Made by a program: the position numbers and the translations under genes. From NCBI GenBank assembly GCA_002070605.1, contig MWDO01000009.1:1-64000 (forward strand): a stretch of 64,000 bases of DNA. Reading direction: 5' to 3'. This DNA comes from Spirochaetes bacterium ADurb.Bin133. GTDB taxonomy: Bacteria > Spirochaetota > GWE2-31-10 > MWDO01. Each line of letters starts with the position of its first letter. Positions within the stretch are counted from its first letter, which is position 1. The notes beneath the pieces were generated by a model. That model was not told the DNA's origin, made no database searches, and saw nothing but the letters and a program-made list of their open reading frames with translations. Of the stretch, positions 8,267 to 17,044 are shown piece by piece.

Positions 8267-8444
8267 GTAACTCGTCGGTTTTTTGGGGTTTAATAGTTAA
8301 AAATATCTGACACATATGCGTCGAATTTATTTATCAAGGAGCGGCGCGGCGCATATGCGTCGAATTTTTTCATCAAGGAGCGGCGCGGCGGCTATGCAGC
8401 TCCATATGTGTCAATTTCCTCTCCACAAAAAAACCGACGGGCGT
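8267..8444. mobile_element. Repeat element E3, both ends, three CATATG sites
   Basis: The left end is GTAACTCGTCGGTTTTTTGG and the right end CACAAAAAAACCGACGGGCG. Inside are CATATG cores at 8313, 8352 and 8403, separated by GC-rich units that include GGAGCGGCGCGGCG. A direct repeat TTTTATATT lies at 8258-8266 and 8445-8453, a possible 9-bp target duplication, though the AT-rich sequence makes chance matches more likely. The element sits between two divergent signalling genes and fills most of this gap. Confidence 0.75.
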
Positions 8445-8543
8445 TTTTATATTTACAAAATATCGTTTCATTTAAAATCTTTTATATGGAAATTTTGTTT
8501 TTAATGTATTATAATAGTATGTTGAGAGATTAAAGCAAATACT

Positions 8544-9812
8544 ATGGATAATAATAAAAAAAGCATTTTATATATTGAAGACGAATCTACAAACAGGCTT
8601 TTGGTTCGTAAAATTCTTGAACTGGAAGGATATACCGTTTTTGAAGCGGAGGACGGTATAACAGGTATAGAAATTGCCGAAAGGGAAAACATAGACCTGA
8701 TAATTTTAGACATTAATATGGCCGGTATGAACGGGTACGAGATTGCGACTAGAATTAAAGCGATGGACAACCTTAAAAACATTCCGTTGATAGCTTTCAC
8801 CGCAAACATTATGAAACGCGCGAGAGGAAGAGCGTTGATAGCGGGATGCGACGGGTATATGACAAAACCTATTGCAAGAGGCGTATTTGTCCAAAATATA
8901 AACGAATATCTTAATGGAAAAAGGGATTTCATTGAAAGCGAAAAGATACCTGAGATAATAAAAGAGTATAACGTAGAGTTGGTTAAGCATTTAGAAAAAG
9001 AGGTTAGAGAACTAAAAAGAGTAAACGAAGAGATGAGGGAGTTAGATAAAATGAAGTCGGATTTTATCTCGATAGCTTCTCATGAATTGCGCACGCCGTT
9101 AGTTACTATAGTCGGCTATTTGGGTTTGGCTCTTTCAGATAGGCTTGGCGATTTAACTCAACAACAGCGCAAAGCGCTTAGCGTGGTAGAAAGAAACGCC
9201 AAAAAACTTGAAAGGATAGTAAAAGATCTGTTTACTTTATCGCAATTCGAAAAGCGGTCGTCTATTATTTTGACGGAAATGTCAAATCCTATACAGATAG
9301 TCGAGGCGGTTTTGGAAGATCAAGCGTTAATACTCGCCGATAGAGAACTGGAAGCTAAACTTATAATCGACGGAGTTATTCCGGAAATCGAGTGCGATCC
9401 GGATAGAATAAGTCAGGTAGTGTCTAATATTCTCAATAATTCTATAAAATATACGGAAAACGGCGGTTCTATATATTTAACTATCAAATACCCTTCCGAC
9501 AGTATATCAAGAATATCGCAACTTGATCATAATCAATATCTGGATATTATTATTGAAGATACCGGTATCGGAATCCCCGAATCCAAGTTTATTAAAGTAT
9601 TTGAAAAATTTGTAGAGCTATCGGATATTGAAAAGCATCACTCCTCCGATACCGAATTTATGGGGGGAGGTACGGGATTGGGTCTGCCGATTTGTAAAGC
9701 GATTATTGAACAGCACAAAGGGTATATCTGGGCGGAGAAAAGAGAAGAACGCGGAACAAGGTTAACGGTAATACTTCCTATATGCCAAAAAGAGGTGCGC
9801 CCGATTATTTAG
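8544..9812 (+). CDS. Response regulator-histidine kinase hybrid (receiver first)
   Basis: The 422-residue protein begins with a receiver (acidic pair in YIEDES, phosphoacceptor Asp56 in ILDINMAGMNGYE, Lys108 in MTKPI). A coiled-coil linker (about 140-172) leads to a HisKA H-box with His180 (SIASHELRTPL) and a complete HATPase (ISNN-type N-box NILNNSIKYTENGG, DTGIGIPE, GGGTGLGLPI). There are no membrane helices. Proteins with the receiver in front take their input from another kinase and pass phosphate on. Its 3' end overlaps the convergent degenerate-kinase gene by 4 bp. Confidence 0.93.
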   Translation: MDNNKKSILYIEDESTNRLLVRKILELEGYTVFEAEDGITGIEIAERENIDLIILDINMAGMNGYEIATRIKAMDNLKNIPLIAFTANIMKRARGRALIAGCDGYMTKPIARGVFVQNINEYLNGKRDFIESEKIPEIIKEYNVELVKHLEKEVRELKRVNEEMRELDKMKSDFISIASHELRTPLVTIVGYLGLALSDRLGDLTQQQRKALSVVERNAKKLERIVKDLFTLSQFEKRSSIILTEMSNPIQIVEAVLEDQALILADRELEAKLIIDGVIPEIECDPDRISQVVSNILNNSIKYTENGGSIYLTIKYPSDSISRISQLDHNQYLDIIIEDTGIGIPESKFIKVFEKFVELSDIEKHHSSDTEFMGGGTGLGLPICKAIIEQHKGYIWAEKREERGTRLTVILPICQKEVRPII

Positions 9813-10516
9813 TCTAGCGCTATAGGCAGCGAGATGCAAAATCCATGGTTGGTTTTTATTCGGGCGTCTTTATTAATTTCATACCAGTCTTTAAGATAAT
9901 AATATTTTGTATTTCCGTTAAAAATTTCGACAAATTTTTCTACAAATATTGGCCCTAACCCTCTTCGAATTTTAATAGTCTCGTCTACTGAAAAATAATC
10001 TCCTTTTATATGAACCGGTTCCGACGAATCCGAATAGCGTAAAAGCAAATTGTTATTCTCTTTTTTGATAGATATAAAAATATCTTTGGAACTAATCGAT
10101 TTGAATCCTTTTAAGGAAAATTGAAAAAGATTTTCAAGAATTTTGTTTAATATCTCTAAGGAGTGACGAACCGTGATTTCGTTTTCAGAAAAAATATTTA
10201 AAGATATCTTTTTATCGGTTATAGTTTCATTTTTTGTTTTAAAAAAGTTTTGAATCGCTTGCGTCACTTCAAACTCGCTCTCGTCTAAGTCGATTTTTTC
10301 CATAGAAAAATAGTCGATGTTCGACAACATCTCCTCTATGAACATTCCGGAATGAAAAATATTTCTTAGATAACCTCTTACTTCGTCGTTAACCGTTTCG
10401 TCTATTTGTATTATCGAAGAAAACCCTATGATAATATTTAACGGATTACGAATATCGTGAATTAATTGAGGCATCGCTTTTCCGAATAATTCATCGTATT
10501 TTGATTTATCGCCCAT
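9809..10516 (-). CDS. Small histidine-kinase-like protein with degenerate ATPase domain
   Basis: The 235-residue soluble protein has a clear H-box near its start (QLIHDIRNPLNIIIGF, His20) and a dimerisation helix pair. The following domain follows the HATPase plan but the nucleotide motifs are weak: the N-box region reads ENLFQFSLKGF, the usual DxGxG is replaced by SDSSEPV, and only RRGLGP recalls the G2 box. It may accept phosphate or scaffold rather than phosphorylate itself. The 3' end overlaps the convergent hybrid kinase gene by 4 bp. Confidence 0.8.
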   Translation of the reverse strand: MGDKSKYDELFGKAMPQLIHDIRNPLNIIIGFSSIIQIDETVNDEVRGYLRNIFHSGMFIEEMLSNIDYFSMEKIDLDESEFEVTQAIQNFFKTKNETITDKKISLNIFSENEITVRHSLEILNKILENLFQFSLKGFKSISSKDIFISIKKENNNLLLRYSDSSEPVHIKGDYFSVDETIKIRRGLGPIFVEKFVEIFNGNTKYYYLKDWYEINKDARIKTNHGFCISLPIALD

Positions 10517-10594
10517 GAGTCTATATTATATAATTTTATTTTATTAGTCAATATTTCTATAACGAATTATAAAATATTTACCGGAAAGAGTACT

Positions 10595-11695
10595 TTATTT
10601 ATAAGGTAAACATATTGCCGTAAGTTTTACCTTATTTCGTTTGAGCGCCGCGACGGCGTCGTCCTGAGAAATTTTACCTCTCGGTTTGGGATGAGCCGGC
10701 GCGTCCGCTATCAAAAACGCAAGCCGGGTATTGGATTGAAAATCCAGCTCGTTTATTTTATAAATCGCTTCGTAGACCGCTTCGGGGATATCGTCCCCGC
10801 CGGCAACCGCGATAGAATTTATGAAAATATCGTATTCAGAGCCTACGGACGTAAATGGATAAATTTTATTGAGATAGGCGTCGCCGTAATCTCTATACAA
10901 AATAAGCGCTATTCGCAAATGCGAATTTCTTTCCAGCGCGGTTTGTTTTAATTTTTGAAAAGATTGTTTGAAAACGGGAATTTCTTCTTTCATCGATAGA
11001 GTGGCGTCTACGATGAATACGACGTCGATCGTTTCGTCTGAATTTATTTTATCAACAAAAGCGTCGGTGAAAACATCGCTAAGATTGTCCTCTTCTGTTT
11101 TGACGACTAACTCGCCGTCGCTTTTATCGGCAATATTTTGAAAGTTGTCCGGCATATTAGTCGCGAATTTGCCGGCGTTGAATTTCAATTTAAGCGTTAT
11201 CCATTGATCTTTAAATTCTCCCGAATAATCGGCAAAATGTTTCTCAAAAATTCTTAGATTTATTTTTACGCCGGGAGCTATACGCAGTTCCCCTTTTCTT
11301 TGCCAATCGTATCCGAAGATTACTTTTTTCGGAAGAAAAAAATGAAAAGCTTCTTTTAAAACTTTATGCGGTTCGGGGGTAGAATCTACCAAAAAAAAAA
11401 CGTCGTATTGAGTTTGAAGAACTTTGTCGTCTAAAATTCGCAGTTCGTTGCCGTTGCAATGATGGAAAATCTCGGTCCTAAGTCCGTAATTTGTTTTTTT
11501 TAGAGAAGGGTCTTTTTGAGATTCGGTTAGCAGTATGGAGTTAAAACCGGGCTTTTTTTTAACGTAAAGATCGTAACCGCCGTCGGCTTTTTCAAATATA
11601 TATTCGTCGTCTTTGATAAAACCAATTTCCGGGTATAGATATAAGTTGAATAAAGTAAAAAAAAATACTATCATTAAAAAATATTTTTTTGACAC
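10595..11695 (-). CDS. Exported von Willebrand factor A domain protein
   Basis: The 366-residue protein has a signal-peptide-like start (YFLMIVFFFTLFNLYLYPE). The C-terminal half, from about residue 225, is a vWA domain: VVFIVDATLSM is a MIDAS-like DxTxS motif, followed by ALILYRDYGD and IAVAGGDDIPEAV. Such domains bind protein ligands through a divalent metal. The N-terminal half is unrecognised. The longest frame starts at a GTG lying inside a CATATGTGTC repeat motif (11691-11700), with no clear ribosome-binding site; an ATG seven codons later is an alternative. It is divergent from the CPBP protease gene with only 25 bp between them. Confidence 0.85.
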   Translation of the reverse strand: MSKKYFLMIVFFFTLFNLYLYPEIGFIKDDEYIFEKADGGYDLYVKKKPGFNSILLTESQKDPSLKKTNYGLRTEIFHHCNGNELRILDDKVLQTQYDVFFLVDSTPEPHKVLKEAFHFFLPKKVIFGYDWQRKGELRIAPGVKINLRIFEKHFADYSGEFKDQWITLKLKFNAGKFATNMPDNFQNIADKSDGELVVKTEEDNLSDVFTDAFVDKINSDETIDVVFIVDATLSMKEEIPVFKQSFQKLKQTALERNSHLRIALILYRDYGDAYLNKIYPFTSVGSEYDIFINSIAVAGGDDIPEAVYEAIYKINELDFQSNTRLAFLIADAPAHPKPRGKISQDDAVAALKRNKVKLTAICLPYK

Positions 11696-11700
11696 ATATG
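11691..11700 (-). repeat. Single CATATGTGTC motif overlapping a start codon
   Basis: GACACATATG here is identical to the core of the intergenic repeat family, but there are no terminal repeats or further copies nearby. The GTG start of the vWA protein lies within it. A chance match or remnant cannot be separated from a functional site. Confidence 0.4.
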
Positions 11701-11720
11701 TATAATCGGAATAAATCTCT

Positions 11721-12368
11721 ATGATAATGAGCTCTTACGCTAAGAAAAACATCGTTCTTTCATCTATAATTTTTATCTATTTGTCGTTATCTATAATTTT
11801 CGTCTTACCGATTATAATTTATATTCTGTTTTTTCCCGGGAAGGAGGTCGTTTTTTTAACGCCTTTAGCCGCGACGTTTAATTTTAATTTCAATATTCCA
11901 AGTTTAGTCTTCTTAACCGTCTCTATCTCTTTAGTTATGGTTGTTGATATAATATTTATTCAGGATTCGGAAAACCTAAAAAAAAACAGGATTATAAACG
12001 AGGTTTTTCCGGATGAAACAAAATTATATTCAAAATTTATCGTAAGTTTTTTAAGCGGTTTTTTTGAAGAGATTTTTTTTAGGGGATATTTGTTTTACCT
12101 TCCGTCTCTGTTTTTAGGAGAATTATTTTATAATAAAGCAGTTTATATCGTCGTAATAGTCTTGATATCGGTTATATTTGGAATGTTGCACATTAATCAG
12201 GGAAAGAAGGCCGCGGCGTTAAGCGGAGCGGTATCGATAATATTTTTTATATCTATAAAACTTTCCTCTTCTATATGGCTTCCGATCATTTACCATTTTT
12301 TATTTAATTTTATACAACTCTCCGTCGTATTGCCTTATAATAGAAAGAAGAGCCGCGTTAGTATATAA
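11721..12368 (+). CDS. CPBP-family (CAAX/Abi-type) intramembrane metalloprotease
   Basis: The 215-residue protein is mostly hydrophobic with about six membrane helices. It carries the family motifs: EEIFFRGY (the paired glutamates and Arg), FGMLHI (His) and YHFLFNF (His/Asn). These residues form the metal-dependent active site in CPBP proteases. Substrate is unknown. The 3' end overlaps the convergent Memo-like gene by 11 bp. Confidence 0.9.
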   Translation: MIMSSYAKKNIVLSSIIFIYLSLSIIFVLPIIIYILFFPGKEVVFLTPLAATFNFNFNIPSLVFLTVSISLVMVVDIIFIQDSENLKKNRIINEVFPDETKLYSKFIVSFLSGFFEEIFFRGYLFYLPSLFLGELFYNKAVYIVVIVLISVIFGMLHINQGKKAAALSGAVSIIFFISIKLSSSIWLPIIYHFLFNFIQLSVVLPYNRKKSRVSI

Positions 12369-13188
12369 TCCCGGTATAACCGACAAAACTGCTGTCTTCG
12401 CTAACGTCGTAACTTGTACTGTATCCGATTAATTGTCCTTTTGACGCGTTTTTCTTTTGAGCGGCTACTATTGAAGCGAACGCGGCTCCCGCCGAACAGG
12501 CGGAATTGTTTTCTAAGGCGTATTTTAACGATTCTTCGCCCTGCAAATCGAGAAGCAAATCGATATATTTTTTATCGTTAACGTTTCTTACCCAATCAAT
12601 GCCTTTCATCGATTTATCGCGATGATAGAAATTATATCTTGGTCCGTAATGAGTCAAATCGGTCGATCCGATGAAAATAGCCCTATAATTGAATTTTTCA
12701 TACAACTTTTCAACGATCTCCCTCGCTTTCCGGTTTGGAGGGAGGTAAATAGCCGTTATAGTAGGGTTCCCAAAAAAATATTTAATTATGGGTAATAAAA
12801 TCTCAATCGTATTATCTTCGTAATAAGGCAACGGATGAATGTTGAAATTCTCAAGAACGAAGGCTAGAATTTCTTTGTTGTTCTCAAGCGTTCCGAAGGG
12901 GGTCTCGGCAAAGTCAAAAGTTTCTACGACGGGAAGGTTCATCTCTCCTAAGTGCCCGCCGAAAATAAAGATATGAGCAATATCGCCGTTTTTCTCTTTC
13001 ATCAGTCTGATTGTATTTACGGCCAAATTACCGCAAAAATACCATCCGGCGTGCGGAACTATCGCCGAAATAGGAGTTATTCCTTCCAAAAAAATATCGT
13101 TATTGATATGACGCTGAATATCGTTTTTGCAACTATTTTTTGAAGAAGAGTACCAGCCGCTCATAGATAATAACATAGGCCTATTCAT
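12358..13188 (-). CDS. Memo-like protein (AmmeMemoRadiSam system protein B)
   Basis: The frame stays open to 13284 but the start at 13188 (MNRPMLLSMSGWYSS) is chosen because CTCCTT (AAGGAG on the coding strand) lies 6 bases upstream and Memo proteins usually begin near the GxWY motif; this gives 276 residues. The Memo fold is supported by SGWYSS, IVPHAGWYFCGNLA, FGGHL, FIGSTDLTHYGPRY, SACSAGAAFA and SYDVSEDSSFVGY. The family is related to extradiol dioxygenases and is often linked to a radical SAM partner. Here the AmmeMemoRadiSam partners are not adjacent. Confidence 0.92.
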   Translation of the reverse strand: MNRPMLLSMSGWYSSSKNSCKNDIQRHINNDIFLEGITPISAIVPHAGWYFCGNLAVNTIRLMKEKNGDIAHIFIFGGHLGEMNLPVVETFDFAETPFGTLENNKEILAFVLENFNIHPLPYYEDNTIEILLPIIKYFFGNPTITAIYLPPNRKAREIVEKLYEKFNYRAIFIGSTDLTHYGPRYNFYHRDKSMKGIDWVRNVNDKKYIDLLLDLQGEESLKYALENNSACSAGAAFASIVAAQKKNASKGQLIGYSTSYDVSEDSSFVGYTGIIY

Positions 13189-13392
13189 AAAAAACTCCTT
13201 AGTTGTTATTTTTTTATACGACTCTCTTATAACGGTCGCCGCGCTTTTTCGAAAATAGCGAAAAAGAAATTTCTTACCGTCCATTATAGTATAATAAACG
13301 AAATAATTAAAGTAAAATATTTTTTAAAAAAAACTCAATATTTCAAGATTATAAAACAATATGCCGAGACTTTACAGTCGATTGGAGATGAA

Positions 13393-14016
13393 ATGAGATT
13401 CTATTTGTTAATTTCGGTATTATTTGTTTTTTCTTTAGACGTTTTTTCTACTACCGAATCTTATAAATATCACACCTTAAAAGAGGGGGAGACGCTTTGG
13501 AGAATCAGTAAAAATTACAAGGTCTCTCTAGATAGGCTATGTAAATTAAACAATATCAAGGACGTTACAAAAGTCCGAAAGGGATTTGTGATAAAAATTC
13601 CAACCGGCGCCGTAACAAGCGACAAAAAAAAGGTTCGTGAATATTTTAATTTTACTTCTCCTTTGAAAGGGGACGTCAAGCCGTTTGTTACGCCGAATTT
13701 TAAAGGGGTGATAATATTTGGAAATAAGCCGCAAGAGCCGGTAAAAAGCGTTTCAGAAGGAACGGTAGGATTTATCGACAATTTAGACGGCTACGGCTTG
13801 AGCGTAATAATAAAAAATAAAAGCAACGTTTTGACGATCTATTCCGGATTTTCGGTCGTATATGTAAAAAACGGCGAAAATATCAAGAAAGATCAAATTA
13901 TAGGTAAAATCGGAATATTACCGCGATACGGCAAAAATGGGATATTCTTTGCGATGAAAAAAGATAATAAATATTTAAGATATGAAACTAGTAAAGCTCA
14001 ATTTTTTTACGAATAA
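13393..14016 (+). CDS. Exported LysM plus degenerate LytM/M23-like protein
   Basis: The 207-residue protein has a signal peptide (residues 1-20), a LysM domain (about 25-70; YHTLKEGETLWRISKNYKV) and a C-terminal region with the M23/LytM fold (PVKSVSEGTVGFIDNLDGYG, NGENIKKDQIIGKIG). The zinc ligands expected in active M23 enzymes are not evident: the HxxxD position reads GVIIFGNKP and the HxH position reads IFFAMKK. It is therefore probably a non-catalytic LytM factor, like EnvC or NlpD types that activate amidases during division. It ends 9 bp from the convergent lipoprotein gene. Confidence 0.85.
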   Translation: MRFYLLISVLFVFSLDVFSTTESYKYHTLKEGETLWRISKNYKVSLDRLCKLNNIKDVTKVRKGFVIKIPTGAVTSDKKKVREYFNFTSPLKGDVKPFVTPNFKGVIIFGNKPQEPVKSVSEGTVGFIDNLDGYGLSVIIKNKSNVLTIYSGFSVVYVKNGENIKKDQIIGKIGILPRYGKNGIFFAMKKDNKYLRYETSKAQFFYE

Positions 14017-14025
14017 TTCCGCATA

Positions 14026-14631
14026 TTATTTAGCGGTAGAGGTTGAAAATTTAGCTTCTATAGAATAGATATCGAGCTTTATATCTCCGGATAAGTCTGC
14101 CGTGAATTTGTCCAAACCAAAATCGCTCGCCTTGATGTAAAGCTCCAAATCGTCGTTTGTCGACATAGGCCAATAGTTTATTAAAGTTTTACCGTTATGC
14201 CATAAAGATACCGGGGCGGAGGGATCGGAAGGCGCTTCCGGCATAGTTAGGATTATCGAATTATTAAAACTATCTACCTCCCAATACCCCGGATTTTCTT
14301 TGCTTACTATATCTATGGCGACGTCGCCGCTTGCGTCGTAACCTTTAATATAGAATTTATCCTTTCCCGTACGGTTATCTTCGAAAGTCAAACTGATATT
14401 TTTAAGCCGAACGCCGAATAAATCGCCGAATATTGGGCTATAGACGTCGGGGCTAAGATCGTTTGTTCCTATCCATTTCTTGTAACTATCGTAGAGTTCG
14501 TTGTATTGATAGAAAATAACCTCGCTGAGAGGCCACGACTTTTGTATCTTTAACGGATCAAGTATTACTCCGCAAGAGATAAATAAAGCCGTAATAACTA
14601 ACGTCTGCAAAATCGCTATAATTTTCTTCAT
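14026..14631 (-). CDS. Putative lipoprotein of unknown function
   Basis: The 201-residue protein has a lipoprotein signal (MKKIIAILQTLVITALFISC, lipobox Cys20). The rest is strand-rich with no recognised domain; phrases such as SLTFEDN and LYIKASDFGLDKFTADLSGD suggest a beta-sandwich. Its upstream region is a truncated repeat element. Function unknown. Confidence 0.8.
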   Translation of the reverse strand: MKKIIAILQTLVITALFISCGVILDPLKIQKSWPLSEVIFYQYNELYDSYKKWIGTNDLSPDVYSPIFGDLFGVRLKNISLTFEDNRTGKDKFYIKGYDASGDVAIDIVSKENPGYWEVDSFNNSIILTMPEAPSDPSAPVSLWHNGKTLINYWPMSTNDDLELYIKASDFGLDKFTADLSGDIKLDIYSIEAKFSTSTAK

Positions 14632-14644
14632 CTGAATAACCTTA

Positions 14645-14730
14645 GTATCATATGCGTCATTTTATCCTTAACATCATATGTGTCAATTCTATCCCCCATA
14701 TGCGTCAATTTCCAAAAAACCGACGGGCGC
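14645..14730. repeat. Repeat element E4, right end, three CATATG sites
   Basis: CATATG cores occur at 14649, 14675 and 14697, each followed by YGTCA-type half sites. The right end is CCAAAAAACCGACGGGCGC (14712-14730) and touches the stop codon of lysS. No left end was recognised; the neighbouring lipoprotein starts 14 bp away. Confidence 0.7.
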
Positions 14731-14731
14731 T

Positions 14732-16891
14732 CTAGAGACCGATTTGATCGGCGACCTCCTTCATGGAATCTACGCCTATTTCGACAAATTCCTCCAAAGT
14801 CAGTCCAATTTTTTCGCAAAGTAAAATATTTTCGCGGCTAACGTTTGCGGCGAAAAGTTTCTCCTTCATCCGTTTAACTACCGATTTTGGTTTAACGCCG
14901 GCTACTTTTTTATCGGGGTAGACTTTAGCCGTCGCCGCTATAAGCCCGGTCAGACTCTCGGCTGCCGTCAGCGCAAAATCGATAAAGTTAGTTCTTACCG
15001 TTCCGTTGCCCTCTTCGTTATGAGATTTGATCGCTTGGACTACAAGTTCGTTAACGCCAAGTTTGGAAAGCCAATCTCCCCCTATTAATCCGTGTTTGTC
15101 CATAACGGGTCCAATCTCGTCGAGGTCTATATCGTGCAGAAGCCCCGTATAGTAATAATTTTGCTCGTTAAGACCAAATTTCTTAGCGATACCTTTCATA
15201 ACGGCTCCGCTCGATATGGAATGCGATATCAGACTCTCTTTTTTAATTTTTTCGGCAAATAACTTATCTAACTTATCGTATTCGACTCCCAAATCGTCTA
15301 TGTCTATAGGGGGGAGCTTTGTAGAATCGCCGCTCTTTTTTGAATCGACCTTTGGGAAATTACAATTATCGTTTTTAGAAGCGGCGTTATCTAACGGCTC
15401 ATCCTTTTTGTCCGTTTCGCATTCTGAATCTATCGGTCTCATCAAAGGAAATAAAACGACTTCTCTTAAATTTTCTTGATTAGTCAAAAGAGCTACAAAT
15501 CTATCTATACCCATTCCAAAACCTGAGATAGGGGGCATTCCGTATTCCATACAGATTATAAAGTCCTCTTCCATAATCATAGCTTCTTCGTCCCCTTTTT
15601 CTCGTTCGGCTGCCTGTTTTAGCAATCTCTCTCTTTGATCGATAGGATCTATAAGCTCTGAATATGCGTTGACTACTTCCCAACCGTTCACAACCAGTTG
15701 AAATCTATCGGCGATTAGGGGCTCGTTATCGTTTCTTCTGGCTAGAGGAGAGAGGTCGATCGGATGATGAATCAGAAATTGAGGATTAATCATCTTAGGT
15801 CTCGCCACTTTTTTGTAAAGTTGATCAATAAGATTGCCTCTGCCTATTCTATTGAAATCAACCCCCTCAAGAATAATCTTTTTCTCTTTGATAATTTTCA
15901 CGAGATCGTCTTTCTCGGGATATTGGTCGATATCTATATCGGCGTGGCGCAATATCAGATCGCGAAAACTTGTTCTGGGCCATTCGCCGTCGAAATCTAT
16001 CTTCGTCCCCATATAATCAAGCTGTAAACCGCCGTGAACTTCTAAAAGTATCTGTTTAATTAACTTTTCAGTAAAATTCATATTGTCTATATAATTCCAA
16101 TAAGCGGCGTAGTATTCGACCATTGTGAATTCCTGCAGATGACTCGGATCTATACCTTCGTTTCTAAAACATCTGCCCATATCGTAAACCCGGTCAAAAC
16201 CGCCGGCTATCAGACGTTTTAAGTAAGTTTCGGGAGCTATACGAAGATACATATCAATATCTAACGTGTTATGGTGAGTTTTGAATGGTTTGGCAAGAGC
16301 TCCCGAAGGTTTGACCTGTAACATCGGGGTTTCAACCTCTACAAAGTCGTTATCGTTAAGAAATTTTCTAATAACGTTTATAAGTTTGGTTCTTTTTAAA
16401 AATCTGCTTCTGGTCTCGGGATTCATAATAAGATCGAGATATCTTTGTCTTGAACGGGACTCAAGATCCGTAATTCCGTGAAATTTCTCGGGAAGAGGTC
16501 TGATAGACTTTGATAAAAGTTCGTATTTATCGACTCTTAGCGTAAGCTCCCCCTTTTCAGTGCGGTATATCTCTCCGTAAACCGATATAAAGTCTCCAAC
16601 GTCTATCATTTTTTCAAAAAACTTAAAGTTTTCTTCATCAAGATTTTTTTTATTTAAAGATATTTGTATCCGATCGTAAAAATCTTGAATAGTCGCGAAA
16701 ATTAATTTCCCAAACGATCTTTTCAACACAAGTCTTCCGGCTAGATTAATATTGTTTGCGCCGACGTTTAATTTACGCGCTTCGGCAATATTGCAGGTTC
16801 TTTCGCATCTGTCTAGATATGGATTCCTTCCCGCCTCTCTGATTTTTTCGACCTTTTGGATTCTTACGTCTCTTTCGTCGCTTGGATTCAT
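14732..16891 (-). CDS. lysS: Lysyl-tRNA synthetase (class II) fused to an HD-domain
   Basis: The 719-residue protein is much longer than a normal class II LysRS (about 490-510). Residues up to about 490 are the synthetase: OB-fold anticodon domain, motif 2 (YDMGRCFRNEGIDPSHLQEF), and motif 3 (FGMGIDRFVALL). A Ser/Lys/Asp-rich linker (about 490-530) leads to a C-terminal HD domain: HSISSGAVMKGIAKKFGL, then LLHDIDLDEIGP with the His-Asp pair near residue 588, and AIKSHNEEG. The tail (LTLEEFVEIGVDSMKEVA) is also found in free-standing HD proteins of this type. The frame is continuous, so it appears to be a true fusion. The HD part could hydrolyse a phosphoester such as a nucleotide; its substrate is unknown. 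Confidence 0.93.
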   Translation of the reverse strand: MNPSDERDVRIQKVEKIREAGRNPYLDRCERTCNIAEARKLNVGANNINLAGRLVLKRSFGKLIFATIQDFYDRIQISLNKKNLDEENFKFFEKMIDVGDFISVYGEIYRTEKGELTLRVDKYELLSKSIRPLPEKFHGITDLESRSRQRYLDLIMNPETRSRFLKRTKLINVIRKFLNDNDFVEVETPMLQVKPSGALAKPFKTHHNTLDIDMYLRIAPETYLKRLIAGGFDRVYDMGRCFRNEGIDPSHLQEFTMVEYYAAYWNYIDNMNFTEKLIKQILLEVHGGLQLDYMGTKIDFDGEWPRTSFRDLILRHADIDIDQYPEKDDLVKIIKEKKIILEGVDFNRIGRGNLIDQLYKKVARPKMINPQFLIHHPIDLSPLARRNDNEPLIADRFQLVVNGWEVVNAYSELIDPIDQRERLLKQAAEREKGDEEAMIMEEDFIICMEYGMPPISGFGMGIDRFVALLTNQENLREVVLFPLMRPIDSECETDKKDEPLDNAASKNDNCNFPKVDSKKSGDSTKLPPIDIDDLGVEYDKLDKLFAEKIKKESLISHSISSGAVMKGIAKKFGLNEQNYYYTGLLHDIDLDEIGPVMDKHGLIGGDWLSKLGVNELVVQAIKSHNEEGNGTVRTNFIDFALTAAESLTGLIAATAKVYPDKKVAGVKPKSVVKRMKEKLFAANVSRENILLCEKIGLTLEEFVEIGVDSMKEVADQIGL

Positions 16892-17044
16892 ATATATTCC
16901 TTATAAAATAGTATTTTTTTATATTTCTAAAAACTTAAGTTTATCTTTAAAAATAGCGATCTACTCTCGATAGCCGCCTGAAGAAACGGCGCCGTATTTT
17001 TATCATAATTTTAATAAAAAGTCTATAATTCAATTTAAAAATCT

